This document shows, one piece after another, positions 1 through 7,465 of a stretch of 11,587 nt of DNA; positions within the stretch are counted from its first letter, which is position 1, and each line of letters starts with the position of its first letter. The DNA comes from Bacteroidales bacterium. GTDB taxonomy: Bacteria; Bacteroidota; Bacteroidia; Bacteroidales; UBA7960. The notes under the pieces were generated by a model. The model worked only from the letters and a program-made list of their open reading frames with translations. It made no database searches and was not told the DNA's origin. The position numbers were made by a program, and so were the translations under genes. Location: the NCBI GenBank assembly GCA_007132395.1, contig SLOR01000254.1:1-11587 (forward strand). Direction: 5' to 3'.

Positions 1-21
1 ATGTATATTGGGGTTTCATAT

Positions 22-56
22 AAACCTTAGAATTAATTGCGGGTTTCTTTTTTTTT
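22..56 (+). terminator. Weak terminator-like hairpin with T-run before rny
   Basis: AAACC at 22-26 can pair with GGTTT at 42-46, and a run of nine T follows at 48-56. The stem is only five to six base pairs, so this would be a weak intrinsic terminator for a gene lying left of the window. AAACC can alternatively pair with an earlier GGGTTT at 11-16. A ten-codon frame opens at position 1 and stops at 28-30; it may be a chance frame or the tail of an upstream gene. No start-proximal Shine-Dalgarno sequence is seen before rny. Confidence 0.3.
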
Positions 57-87
57 AATATATTACTAATATAAATCTGATAATAAA

Positions 88-1629
88 ATGGATATAATAA
101 CTATCATTGTTATTGCTCCGGTTTCTATAGCTATTGGTATTCTGGCTGCAACAACCTTTTTAAGAAAAGCCCTTGAAAAGAAAAGTCAGCAGGAACTCAG
201 AGAAGCACGTGTAGAAGCCGAAGTCATTAAAAAGGAAAAAATCCTTCAGGCCAAGGAAAAATTCCTTCAGCTAAAATCTGAACACGAGAAATATGTTAAT
301 GAAAAAAATGGTCAGATTTCCGCCAGTGAGAGCCGCGTTAAGCAAAAAGAAACGGCTCTGAATCAAAAGCTTGAAGAGCTTAACCGTAAGCAAAAAGAAA
401 CGGCGCTGATAAAAGAAAACCTAAACCAGCAACTGGAAATTCTCAATAAAAAACAGACCGACCTTGACAAGTCCTACAAACAGCAGCTGGAACAGCTAGA
501 ATCCATCAGCGGCATGTCGGTAGATGAAGCCAAAACCCAGCTTATTGAAACCCTTAAGGAAGAAGCCCAATCTGATGCTCAAACCTTCGTCAAGGATATT
601 ATGGAGGAGGCCAGAATGTCTGCCAATAAGGAAGCGAAAAAGATTGTGGTTCAGTCTATTCAGCGTACTGCTACTGAAGTAGCTATCGAAAATTCTGTTT
701 CTGTTTTCCCCATTGAAAACGATGAAATTAAAGGTAGGGTGATTGGTCGTGAGGGCCGCAATATCCGTGCCCTGGAAGCTGCTACCGGAGTTGAAATTAT
801 CGTAGATGATACCCCTGAAGCTATTATCCTTAGTGGCTTCGATCCTGTAAGGCGCGAAATCGCACGCTTATCACTGCACAAACTTGTTACCGATGGTCGT
901 ATTCACCCCGCACGCATTGAAGAGGTGGTGGCAAAAACCAAAAAACAAATTGACCAGGAGATTCTGGAAATCGGTAAACGGACCACTATCGACCTGGGGA
1001 TTCATGGTATGCACCATGAATTGATTCGCCTGGTAGGGAAAATGAAATACCGTTCATCTTACGGGCAGAATCTTTTACAGCACTCTAAAGAAGTAGCCAA
1101 CCTTGCCGCTACCATGGCAGCAGAGCTTGGCCTTAATACCAAACTGGCCAAAAGAGCCGCTTTACTGCACGATATAGGTAAAGTGCCCGATAATGAACCC
1201 GATTTGCCGCACGCACTTCTGGGTATGAAGCTGGCTGAAAAGTATAAGGAAAAGCCTGAAATATGCAATGCTATTGGTTCGCACCACGAAGAAATAGAAA
1301 TGGATAACCTTATTTCGCCCATCATCCAGGTGTGCGATGCTATTTCAGGTGCACGTCCAGGCGCAAGAAGAGAAGTTGTGGAAGCCTATATCAAGCGTTT
1401 GAACGACCTGGAAGAGTTGGCGCTATCTTACCCCGGTGTGGTGAAAACCTATGCCATACAGGCTGGTAGAGAGCTGAGAGTAATTGTAGGAAGTGAGAAG
1501 ATTACCGATAAAGAAGCAGAACAGATTTCTTACGATTTATCTAAAAAAATTCAGACGGAAATGACCTATCCCGGCCAGATTAAAATCACCGTTATCAGAG
1601 AAACACGCGCCGTAGCTTATGCAAAATAA
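88..1629 (+). CDS. rny: RNase Y (membrane-anchored endoribonuclease)
   Basis: This is a 513-residue protein of the usual RNase Y length and domain order, an endoribonuclease that starts mRNA decay at the inner membrane face. Residues 1-22 form one hydrophobic anchor. Residues about 28-190 are a charged, Lys/Glu/Gln-rich coiled coil. A KH RNA-binding domain follows with GREG at 220-223. The HD phosphohydrolase domain holds H332, the HD pair H361-D362 within HDIGK, and H399-H400, which are the expected metal and catalytic residues of the family. The ATG at 88 places the membrane anchor at the N terminus, so the start is well supported. The gene appears to be transcribed alone here, because a long hairpin with a T-run lies just after the stop. 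All key residues are present. Confidence 0.97.
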   Translation: MDIITIIVIAPVSIAIGILAATTFLRKALEKKSQQELREARVEAEVIKKEKILQAKEKFLQLKSEHEKYVNEKNGQISASESRVKQKETALNQKLEELNRKQKETALIKENLNQQLEILNKKQTDLDKSYKQQLEQLESISGMSVDEAKTQLIETLKEEAQSDAQTFVKDIMEEARMSANKEAKKIVVQSIQRTATEVAIENSVSVFPIENDEIKGRVIGREGRNIRALEAATGVEIIVDDTPEAIILSGFDPVRREIARLSLHKLVTDGRIHPARIEEVVAKTKKQIDQEILEIGKRTTIDLGIHGMHHELIRLVGKMKYRSSYGQNLLQHSKEVANLAATMAAELGLNTKLAKRAALLHDIGKVPDNEPDLPHALLGMKLAEKYKEKPEICNAIGSHHEEIEMDNLISPIIQVCDAISGARPGARREVVEAYIKRLNDLEELALSYPGVVKTYAIQAGRELRVIVGSEKITDKEAEQISYDLSKKIQTEMTYPGQIKITVIRETRAVAYAK

Positions 1630-1658
1630 GTAAGCTACCGTTATAATTTCTGCATTAG

Positions 1659-1788
1659 GGGCTGCCTCAAAATCTGTTATTTTCCGCACGCTGAGCCTGC
1701 CGAAGCGGGTACCTGATTATTTATGTGCAGGTGTCATTTCGCCAGGCTCAACGAACGGAATAGCGTTTTGAGCCAGCCCTCTTTTTTT
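1659..1788 (+). repeat. Long imperfect inverted repeat ending in T-run (probable rny terminator, MITE/REP-like)
   Basis: The outer arms GGGCTGCCTCAAAA (1659-1672) and TTTTGAGCCAGCCC (1766-1779) are complementary in 13 of 14 positions. The inner arms CTGAGCCTGCCGAA (1691-1704) and TTCGCCAGGCTCAA (1738-1751) pair in 12 of 14. Seven T follow at 1782-1788, so the transcript can form a long stem and terminate after rny. The inner motif resembles the short 'TGAGCCTGTCGAAG' repeats that I recall as common between genes in Bacteroidota. The outer arm resembles terminal repeats of some insertion sequences. Both family assignments are from memory and inferred. There is no transposase and no convincing target duplication. 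Confidence 0.7.
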
Positions 1789-1853
1789 GTCATATACTTA
1801 TCCATACAGGCTGAAATCACGGATAAACTGTTAAAAAAAATCAATTTATAAAG

Positions 1854-1881
1854 ATTTGTAAACCTTTATTTGTAAATCTTG
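1854..1881 (+). repeat. 14-bp tandem direct repeat upstream of the TlpA-like gene
   Basis: ATTTGTAAACCTTT (1854-1867) is followed directly by ATTTGTAAATCTTG (1868-1881), identical in 12 of 14 positions. It sits about 100 bp before the likely start of the exported thioredoxin-like gene at 1978. Its position would suit a regulator-binding or promoter region, but no known operator was recognised. No clean Bacteroidota promoter (TTTG, about 19 nt, TAnnTTTG) could be fixed here. The rest of the gene-free stretch 1630-1977 shows nothing beyond this and the hairpin repeat before it. Confidence 0.4.
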
Positions 1882-1977
1882 TTTAAATTGGTGTTTGAAA
1901 CGTTACAGGTGAAAGTGCCTTTTTTGCATGTAACAATCAGAATATTAAATGCTTCGCAGGCTAAACTGACCCAATGT

Positions 1978-2475
1978 ATGATATCACGACTCCCCCTAAT
2001 CTTGTTTTTTATTGCTTTGATAAGTATTGTTTTACCGTTATCTGCCCAAGATAACGGGCCTGTAAAGGTTTATACATTTGAAGAGTTTGAACCCCGATTA
2101 TACCAGGAAACCGATTCGGTGTATGTAGTAAATTTCTGGGCCACATGGTGTGCTCCCTGTGTAAAGGAAATTCCTTACTTTGAAAAATTGCAGGAAATGT
2201 ATAAGGATGATAAGGTGAAGGTACTGTTTGTAAGCCTGGATTTTGTTACCCAGATTGAAAACAGGGTAGTTCCCTTTATTGAAAGAATGAACATGCAGGC
2301 TGAAGTGGTTTTACTCAATGATCCCCGTTCCAACAGGTGGATTCCAATGGTAAGTGAAAAGTGGACAGGAGCAATACCAGCAACCCTGGTTTACACCAAA
2401 GGGCACAGAGCCTTTTATGAACGAGAATTTAATTTCGAAGAACTCGAAGAAATAATTCTACCCTTGATTAATTAA
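1978..2475 (+). CDS. Exported TlpA/ResA-like thioredoxin-fold protein
   Basis: From the ATG at 1978 the product has 165 residues: a signal peptide (about 1-23, hydrophobic and ending LSA before QD), then one thioredoxin fold. The redox motif is WCAPC with C58 and C61, and the expected cis-proline is P134 in IPATL. Proteins of this family act outside the cytoplasm as disulfide reductases, for example in cytochrome c maturation; the target here is unknown. The frame stays open upstream to a TTG at 1879. That longer version would put 33 non-signal residues in front of a clear signal peptide, so 1978 is preferred. The next gene, also an exported thioredoxin-fold protein, starts 30 bp after the stop, so the two are probably co-transcribed. 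Confidence 0.9.
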   Translation: MISRLPLILFFIALISIVLPLSAQDNGPVKVYTFEEFEPRLYQETDSVYVVNFWATWCAPCVKEIPYFEKLQEMYKDDKVKVLFVSLDFVTQIENRVVPFIERMNMQAEVVLLNDPRSNRWIPMVSEKWTGAIPATLVYTKGHRAFYEREFNFEELEEIILPLIN

Positions 2476-2505
2476 TCAATTATTAGAAACCAAAACCTTA
2501 CTAAA

Positions 2506-3102
2506 ATGAAAAAAATGGGATTATTATTAAGTGTATTATTCCTGTCGGTAACAGCTTTCGCTCAAGGCTATGAGATAGGTGACAAAGTTGAAGATTTCCG
2601 CTTGCTGAATGTTGACGGTAGGTATGTGTCTATGTCAGATTATGTAGATGCCGAAGGGTTTATCCTTATCTTTTCCTGCAACCACTGCCCTTATGTAGTT
2701 GCCTACGAAGACAGAATGATTGAATTGCACAACGAATTTGCCCCCAAGGGATTTCCGGTAATCGCTATTAACCCCAATGACTCCATTGCCCAACCCCAGG
2801 ATTCCTATAGCCTTATGCAGGTACGTGCACAGGAAAAGAATTTCCCTTTCCCCTATGTGCTCGATGCTGACCAGAGTGTTTACCCCAAATTTGGAGCAAC
2901 ACGTACCCCCCATGTTTTCCTTGTAAAAAGAGATGGTAGTGATTTGAGATTGGCTTACATTGGTGCTATTGATGATAACTATCAGGATGCCGGTGCTGTT
3001 GAGGTGCGTTATCTGGCCAATGCCATCCATGCGGTAAAGAATGGCAAAACTCCCGACCCAACAGTTACCCGAGCTATTGGCTGCACTATTAAAACAAGAT
3101 AA
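2506..3102 (+). CDS. Exported AhpC/TSA-like thioredoxin-fold protein with CNHC motif
   Basis: The product has 198 residues with an N-terminal signal peptide (MKKMGLLL..., probable cleavage after AFA at about residue 19). The rest resembles the AhpC/TSA-redoxin class. CNHC with C58 and C61 lies within FSCNHCPYV, the cis-proline is P135 in RTPHVF, and a third cysteine, C193, lies in a terminal GCTIK. The same CNHCPYV and GCTIK pattern is usual in the family annotated simply as thioredoxin-family or redoxin-domain protein, whose reaction is not well defined. A periplasmic thiol-disulfide or peroxide-linked role is inferred. It lies 30 bp after the TlpA-like gene and ends before a strong bidirectional terminator. 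No Shine-Dalgarno sequence precedes the ATG, only an A/T-rich stretch. Confidence 0.92.
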   Translation: MKKMGLLLSVLFLSVTAFAQGYEIGDKVEDFRLLNVDGRYVSMSDYVDAEGFILIFSCNHCPYVVAYEDRMIELHNEFAPKGFPVIAINPNDSIAQPQDSYSLMQVRAQEKNFPFPYVLDADQSVYPKFGATRTPHVFLVKRDGSDLRLAYIGAIDDNYQDAGAVEVRYLANAIHAVKNGKTPDPTVTRAIGCTIKTR

Positions 3103-3218
3103 TTCCACAATACTTTGAACAAAACAACCTGTAATGGCATTAGTACATTATAAGAATTGAAAAAGAAAATTGTTTTGTTGTATTGGTGATTTAATGTTAG
3201 TGTTTTGACTGACACAAA

Positions 3219-3249
3219 AAAGGCGGCCCCTGTTCAGGAGGCCGCCTTT
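3219..3249. terminator. Bidirectional intrinsic terminator between converging genes
   Basis: AAAGGCGGCC (3219-3228) pairs perfectly with GGCCGCCTTT (3240-3249). The inner CCT/AGG extends the stem to a four-base GTTC loop with one bulged A. T-rich tracts flank it on both strands (TTTGTTTT to the right; six A to the left, read as T on the other strand). It lies between the stop of the + strand redoxin gene (3102) and the stop of the - strand rubrerythrin-like gene (3263), so it can end both transcripts. Confidence 0.92.
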
Positions 3250-3262
3250 GTTTTATGGCTAA

Positions 3263-3718
3263 TTAATTTTCTCGTAAAACATATTCGTCGTACTCGAGCT
3301 CAAAACGCAATTTATGCTTTGATTCTTCCACGGCCAGGTTCTGGAAAACGGCTTTCAGTTCGGTATTATCCGTTCTTTCGGAAAGTTTTGTGTAGAGCTT
3401 GAAGGCTGCTTTTTCTTTCTTCATGGCCAGGAGCAGGGCTTCAGCATAATCCATGTCCGGATTGGGTTTTACCGGTACCGTATAATCCGAAATTTTTAAA
3501 TCCTGGATTTTTTCGTCTGAAAGGTCAAATAGTCTTTCATCTTTAATCCTTTGCAACCGGGCTTTATGTCCCACCTCTTCTTGAGCAAACTGCAGGAATG
3601 TTTCTTTTATCTGCTGATTTTTCATCTGCGTGGCAAGCTGGGTGTAAAAATCCACAGCCTCTTGTTCCGACTTCATGGCAAAATCCAGAATCTCATCGAT
3701 TGTTTTAAATTTTTCCAT
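3263..3718 (-). CDS. Rubrerythrin-like ferritin-fold diiron protein
   Basis: This 151-residue protein has a four-helix ferritin-like fold made of two similar halves. Each half carries a helix with E/Q-E-A-x-x-x-Y character (EQEAVDFY at 18-25; KEKAAFKLY at 101-109) and an ExxH motif (E48-H51 and E132-H135). Together these give the carboxylate and histidine ligands of a diiron site. There is no C-terminal rubredoxin domain (no CxxC pairs), so it is shorter than classical rubrerythrin and would need an external electron donor. Family members are linked to peroxide removal or iron handling in anaerobes. It starts 18 bp after the stop of the large redox fusion gene and is the last gene of that operon. 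It may therefore protect, or be reduced by, that complex, which is inference. The exact substrate is unknown. Confidence 0.88.
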   Translation of the reverse strand: MEKFKTIDEILDFAMKSEQEAVDFYTQLATQMKNQQIKETFLQFAQEEVGHKARLQRIKDERLFDLSDEKIQDLKISDYTVPVKPNPDMDYAEALLLAMKKEKAAFKLYTKLSERTDNTELKAVFQNLAVEESKHKLRFELEYDEYVLREN

Positions 3719-3736
3719 AATTTATGTTTTAAGTTT

Positions 3737-6700
3737 CTAGCTTTCCTGTTGTTGTTGCAAACTATCGCAGCCGGCATTGTAGAGCAGTTGCCTGTTGTCT
3801 GCCGAAGTGTGCGATAGTTCTCTGACTTTATCCCCGGATGGCATTTTCTGCAGCAGCGAAGCCGCCTCAAGCATTACATCTGCAGGGCTTTCATAGTCGG
3901 CCTTCAGGTCCAGTGCTTCATGCAGATGCCGGAGCTGCTCAAAACTGTTATTTTCAGGCCCGCCCTCAAGTTCTTTTGCAAACTGCTGTATGCATTTTTG
4001 TGTATTGGTAAAGCTGCCGCCTGTTTCAAAGGGAAGGCTGGCAGGCATTACCAGGGTTGCAAGTTGCGCTGTTTGAGTTAAAAAATAATCCTGCACCATA
4101 ACAAAAGATGCCTGCTCAAGCTTGGGGGTTATTTTTTCCTTGTCAATGGTTGTACCTATAGGGTCTTCTCCAAAGATAAACAGGTTTTTCAGTTTACCGT
4201 TTTTGAGTAAATCCATTTGGTTGGTTTCAAAATCGTAGGGGAGTTGCGTTTGCCATTGTTCTTCCAGCTGGTTTAAAACATCGGGATTGTTAATGTTTTG
4301 TCCGCCCACCGAAAGGGCCGCACAACCGCCCATGTCAAAGAGACCCTGCGCGTTGTTTTTTTCTTTCAGAGCAATAAGTCCTGAGGCTGTTTTGCCGGTT
4401 TTGCCGGTAATAAGTGCCAGGCTGCGCAGTTCTATACTTGTGTTGGCACTCACATTCTTTTCAGCAAAAACAAGCACCGCGTGCTGCTCCTGATTGTACG
4501 AACGTGCAAACTGTTCAATCACTTCCTTGCTGCACCCACTCTCCTTAATCCAATGGTTCTGGTCTTCTGCCAGCACTTTCTCCCTGTAGCTTTCGAAGTC
4601 AGGGCAGTGGTCGTCGAGGTAAATCCGGTTTTCCAGTCCTTCTCTGAGGATAAATCCTGTTACTGCCTTAACAAAAGCGTAATAGGATTTAATGCGGATG
4701 ATTTCACCTGCTTTATGCTCCATACTGCTTTTCGCCTTTTCTGTAATCAGGGTGAGGGGAGTCCCTTCCCTGAACGAATGGTTGAAAAGCCAGAAACCGG
4801 CAACACCGTTTTCTTTGTTTACATCACTTCCCAGCAAGTACATATGGGTAGCTTTGGAGAGCTGGCTGAAGGGAACATTTTCCAGGCTGTTGTCATGATA
4901 CCCGCCTCCTCTTTCCATATAGTGAAAGCTGGAAATGTTATGGGTTTTTGCCCCGGCACGTGCCAGCTTCTGTATCAGGTAAATTTCCTCATTGGAAAGT
5001 CGGGCTCCCGCGTAAAATGCATTTTCACCGGCCTTTACCTCTTTGATTTTTGTGGAAATGATTTCGTAGGCCTCATTAAAAGAAATGGGGGAGAAGCTTC
5101 CGTCTTTCTTTAAAAGGGGTTGGGTTATCCGGTTTTTGTTGTTGAGGTAATAGTAGCCAAAACGGGGTAGCCCGCAAATGTTTCCCTCTTTGTTTACAAA
5201 TCCTTTACTGCCTGACACACGGGTAACGAATCCTGACTTGTGATGGTATTCCACCTGACACCCCACTGAGCAGTAGCTGCATATGGAGGTGAAGCTTTCC
5301 AGTGCAAGAGGGCCTGCTTTGAAGGGTACGTTCTCGGTAATAGCTCCTGTAGGGCAGGTTGAAATACACATACCGCAGGATTCGCAGTGGGTGTCCTGCA
5401 GTTTTTCGGCCATACTCGGCGCGATAAAGGTATCGAAACCACGGTTTACAAAACCCAGTGCGTTGGCTCCTACCACTTCTTTACATATTCTAACACACCT
5501 GCCGCAAAGGATACATTTGTTATTATCGATTTCAATGCGCGGATGTGAAAAATCCACATGAAATTTCTGGTAATCGCCGCTGAATCTCTTTTGTTCTGCC
5601 TGGTAGCGGGTGGAGTGTTTTTTCAGGTCGCAGGTATAGTATTCAGAGCAGCCGCACTCAAGGCATCGTAAGGTTTCGGTCAAGGCTTGCTCCGGAGAGT
5701 AGCCCAGCTCCACCTCTTTGAAGTTTTTGCGTGTGCCAGGTTCCATGGTAGGCATTTCCTCTCTTTGCTGGTGCTCGAAGTATTCCCTGTAATCAGATGA
5801 GGTTTGCTCACTGAAGCTATCTTTCCGGCTGATAAATTCAAAGTCGGGGGGAGTTATCTGCTGCCCGTGCAGGTATTTATTACAGCTTTGTGCGGCGAGT
5901 TTTGCCTGGGCAATGGCTTCGATAAGTGTAGCGGGTCCGGTAACCCCGTCGCCGCAGGCAAACACATTGTCAATGGAGGTTTGCAGGGTTTTGGGGTTGG
6001 CATCAATATCTCCCCATTTGTTGAGACGTAGCTCTTCTCCTGCAAACTCACTAATGTTTTCAATAAAGTTAACGACGGTTTTTTGACCTATGGCAGCAAG
6101 GATGTAATCCAGCTCTATGGTAAATTCAGACCCTTCCACTTTTACGGGTCTTCTTCTGCCTGAAGCATCCGGCTCTCCCAGCTCCATTTTATAGCAGGTA
6201 AGGGACTTCAGGTTCCCGTTTTCATCTTTATTTACGCGGGCAGGTGCTGTGAGGAACTGGTACTGTATATTTTCCAGTTTTGATTCGTGAATTTCAATGG
6301 GGTTGGCAGGCATTTCCTTTTCGGTACGCCTGTAGAGTACGGTTACATCTGTTGAACCGCAGCGCATGGCAGTGCGGCAGCAGTCCATAGCTGTGTTGCC
6401 GCCTCCTATTACTGCAACTTTTTTTCCTGAAAAGTCATACTGCTGCCCCGTCATTTCCATGTTGCGCAAAAAGTCGATTCCTGAAAAGATATTGCCTGCA
6501 TCATCGTCTTCGCAGCCGATTCGTGTACCGTTTTGCGAACCAATAGCCAGGATTACCGCGTCAAAATCTTCTTTTAGCTGCTTGTACGACAGGTTGTCGC
6601 CCAGCTTCATGTTGTAATGGATTTTTACGCCCAGAGCCGTAATGCCTTCCACCTCCTTGTCAATAATGTCATTGGGCAGGCGGTAAGGAGGTATACCATA

Positions 6701-7402
6701 CCTGAGCATTCCTCCCGGATGGGGACTGGCTTCAAAAATTTCGGTGTGGTGTCCTTCGCAGGCCAGGAAATAGGCTGCCGAAAGTCCCCCGGGGCCGGCG
6801 CCGATAATAGCTACTTTTTTACCTGTTGCGGGTTTTTGCTCCGGTATAAAACGGTTTTCAGCAGCGAGGTCGATATCGGAGGTATAGCGTTTGAGGTAGT
6901 CAATGCCCACGCCTACGCCTTCCACAAGGTTTCTGCGGCAAGCCACTTCGCAGGGCCTCACGCAGACCCTTCCGCAGATGGCCGGCAGGGGATTGGTCTT
7001 CTTGATAAGACCCGTGGCTTCACGGTGTTTTCCCTGGTTAATGAGGGCTATGTATCCCTGCACATCCACTCCGGCGGGGCAGGTTTCCTTGCAGGGGGCC
7101 ACGCAATCGGCGTAATGGTTACTCACCATAAGTTCCAGGGCAAACTTTCGCGATTTTACCACCCTTGGATTTTCGGTCTCGATACGCATCCCCTCGGTGA
7201 TTTGGGTTGAACAGGCAGGCTGCAGGCCACGCATGCCTTCCACCTCCACAACGCACAGGTAGCAGGAGGAAAAAGGCTCCAGGCGAGGGTCGTGGCAAAG
7301 GGTCGGAATATCGATACTGAGCCTGCGCGATAAGTCAAGAATGGATTCGCCCCGATGGCCCTGAACAATCTTTCCGTTGATGATTATGTTGAGTTTACTC
7401 AT
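3737..7402 (-). CDS. NuoG/NfnB(GltD)/formate-dehydrogenase-like fusion subunit of a putative electron-bifurcating transhydrogenase
   Basis: The product has 1221 residues. Seen in order: (1) [2Fe-2S] domain, C36, C47, C50, C64. (2) NuoG-like SNHxxxC (H96, C100) merging into a GltD/NfnB module with C104, C108 and C143, C147, C151, C155, an FAD motif GAGPGG (201-206), an NAD(P) motif GGGNTAMD (333-340) with YRR (357-359), and ACGDG (482-486). (3) Cysteines C580, C583, C585, C591. (4) Two ferredoxin clusters, C630/633/636/640 and C673/676/679/683. (5) A molybdo-enzyme type [4Fe-4S] motif, C708, C711, C715, C743. (6) A formate-dehydrogenase-like fold (about 765-1140; QGLFDMGG, FTNT). The active-site Cys/Sec-His, the lysine after the last cluster cysteine and the C-terminal molybdopterin-binding domain are all absent, so formate oxidation is unlikely. 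With the NuoE- and NuoF-like genes upstream it most resembles a HydBC-NfnB (Stn-type) complex connecting NADH, NADPH and ferredoxin. That function is inferred. The spacer from the NuoF-like gene is 63 bp. Confidence 0.85.
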   Translation of the reverse strand: MSKLNIIINGKIVQGHRGESILDLSRRLSIDIPTLCHDPRLEPFSSCYLCVVEVEGMRGLQPACSTQITEGMRIETENPRVVKSRKFALELMVSNHYADCVAPCKETCPAGVDVQGYIALINQGKHREATGLIKKTNPLPAICGRVCVRPCEVACRRNLVEGVGVGIDYLKRYTSDIDLAAENRFIPEQKPATGKKVAIIGAGPGGLSAAYFLACEGHHTEIFEASPHPGGMLRYGIPPYRLPNDIIDKEVEGITALGVKIHYNMKLGDNLSYKQLKEDFDAVILAIGSQNGTRIGCEDDDAGNIFSGIDFLRNMEMTGQQYDFSGKKVAVIGGGNTAMDCCRTAMRCGSTDVTVLYRRTEKEMPANPIEIHESKLENIQYQFLTAPARVNKDENGNLKSLTCYKMELGEPDASGRRRPVKVEGSEFTIELDYILAAIGQKTVVNFIENISEFAGEELRLNKWGDIDANPKTLQTSIDNVFACGDGVTGPATLIEAIAQAKLAAQSCNKYLHGQQITPPDFEFISRKDSFSEQTSSDYREYFEHQQREEMPTMEPGTRKNFKEVELGYSPEQALTETLRCLECGCSEYYTCDLKKHSTRYQAEQKRFSGDYQKFHVDFSHPRIEIDNNKCILCGRCVRICKEVVGANALGFVNRGFDTFIAPSMAEKLQDTHCESCGMCISTCPTGAITENVPFKAGPLALESFTSICSYCSVGCQVEYHHKSGFVTRVSGSKGFVNKEGNICGLPRFGYYYLNNKNRITQPLLKKDGSFSPISFNEAYEIISTKIKEVKAGENAFYAGARLSNEEIYLIQKLARAGAKTHNISSFHYMERGGGYHDNSLENVPFSQLSKATHMYLLGSDVNKENGVAGFWLFNHSFREGTPLTLITEKAKSSMEHKAGEIIRIKSYYAFVKAVTGFILREGLENRIYLDDHCPDFESYREKVLAEDQNHWIKESGCSKEVIEQFARSYNQEQHAVLVFAEKNVSANTSIELRSLALITGKTGKTASGLIALKEKNNAQGLFDMGGCAALSVGGQNINNPDVLNQLEEQWQTQLPYDFETNQMDLLKNGKLKNLFIFGEDPIGTTIDKEKITPKLEQASFVMVQDYFLTQTAQLATLVMPASLPFETGGSFTNTQKCIQQFAKELEGGPENNSFEQLRHLHEALDLKADYESPADVMLEAASLLQKMPSGDKVRELSHTSADNRQLLYNAGCDSLQQQQES

Positions 7403-7465
7403 TATAGTGGCTTTTTTTCTGCTTTAAGACAGATTGACAACTGTGCAAAAATAGAATGTGAAATA

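Noticed and set aside
37..79. Bacteroidota promoter before rny (TAAATCTG at 72-79)
   Set aside because: The -33 element is missing at the right distance, and transcription would start almost at the ATG, so the match is probably chance.
1879..1977. Upstream extension of the TlpA-like gene from a TTG codon
   Set aside because: It would add 33 residues before a clear signal peptide, and the extension overlaps the tandem repeat; the ATG at 1978 is a better start.
3118..3179. 10-bp inverted repeat AACAAAACAA / TTGTTTTGTT
   Set aside because: The arms are A/T-only apart from two positions and 42 nt apart in A/T-rich DNA; chance pairing is likely, and the strong terminator next to it explains the region.
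3737..7402. Reading the large fusion protein as a working NAD-dependent formate dehydrogenase
   Set aside because: The Cys/Sec active-site residue and the molybdopterin-binding C-terminal domain are missing, although the fold landmarks remain.
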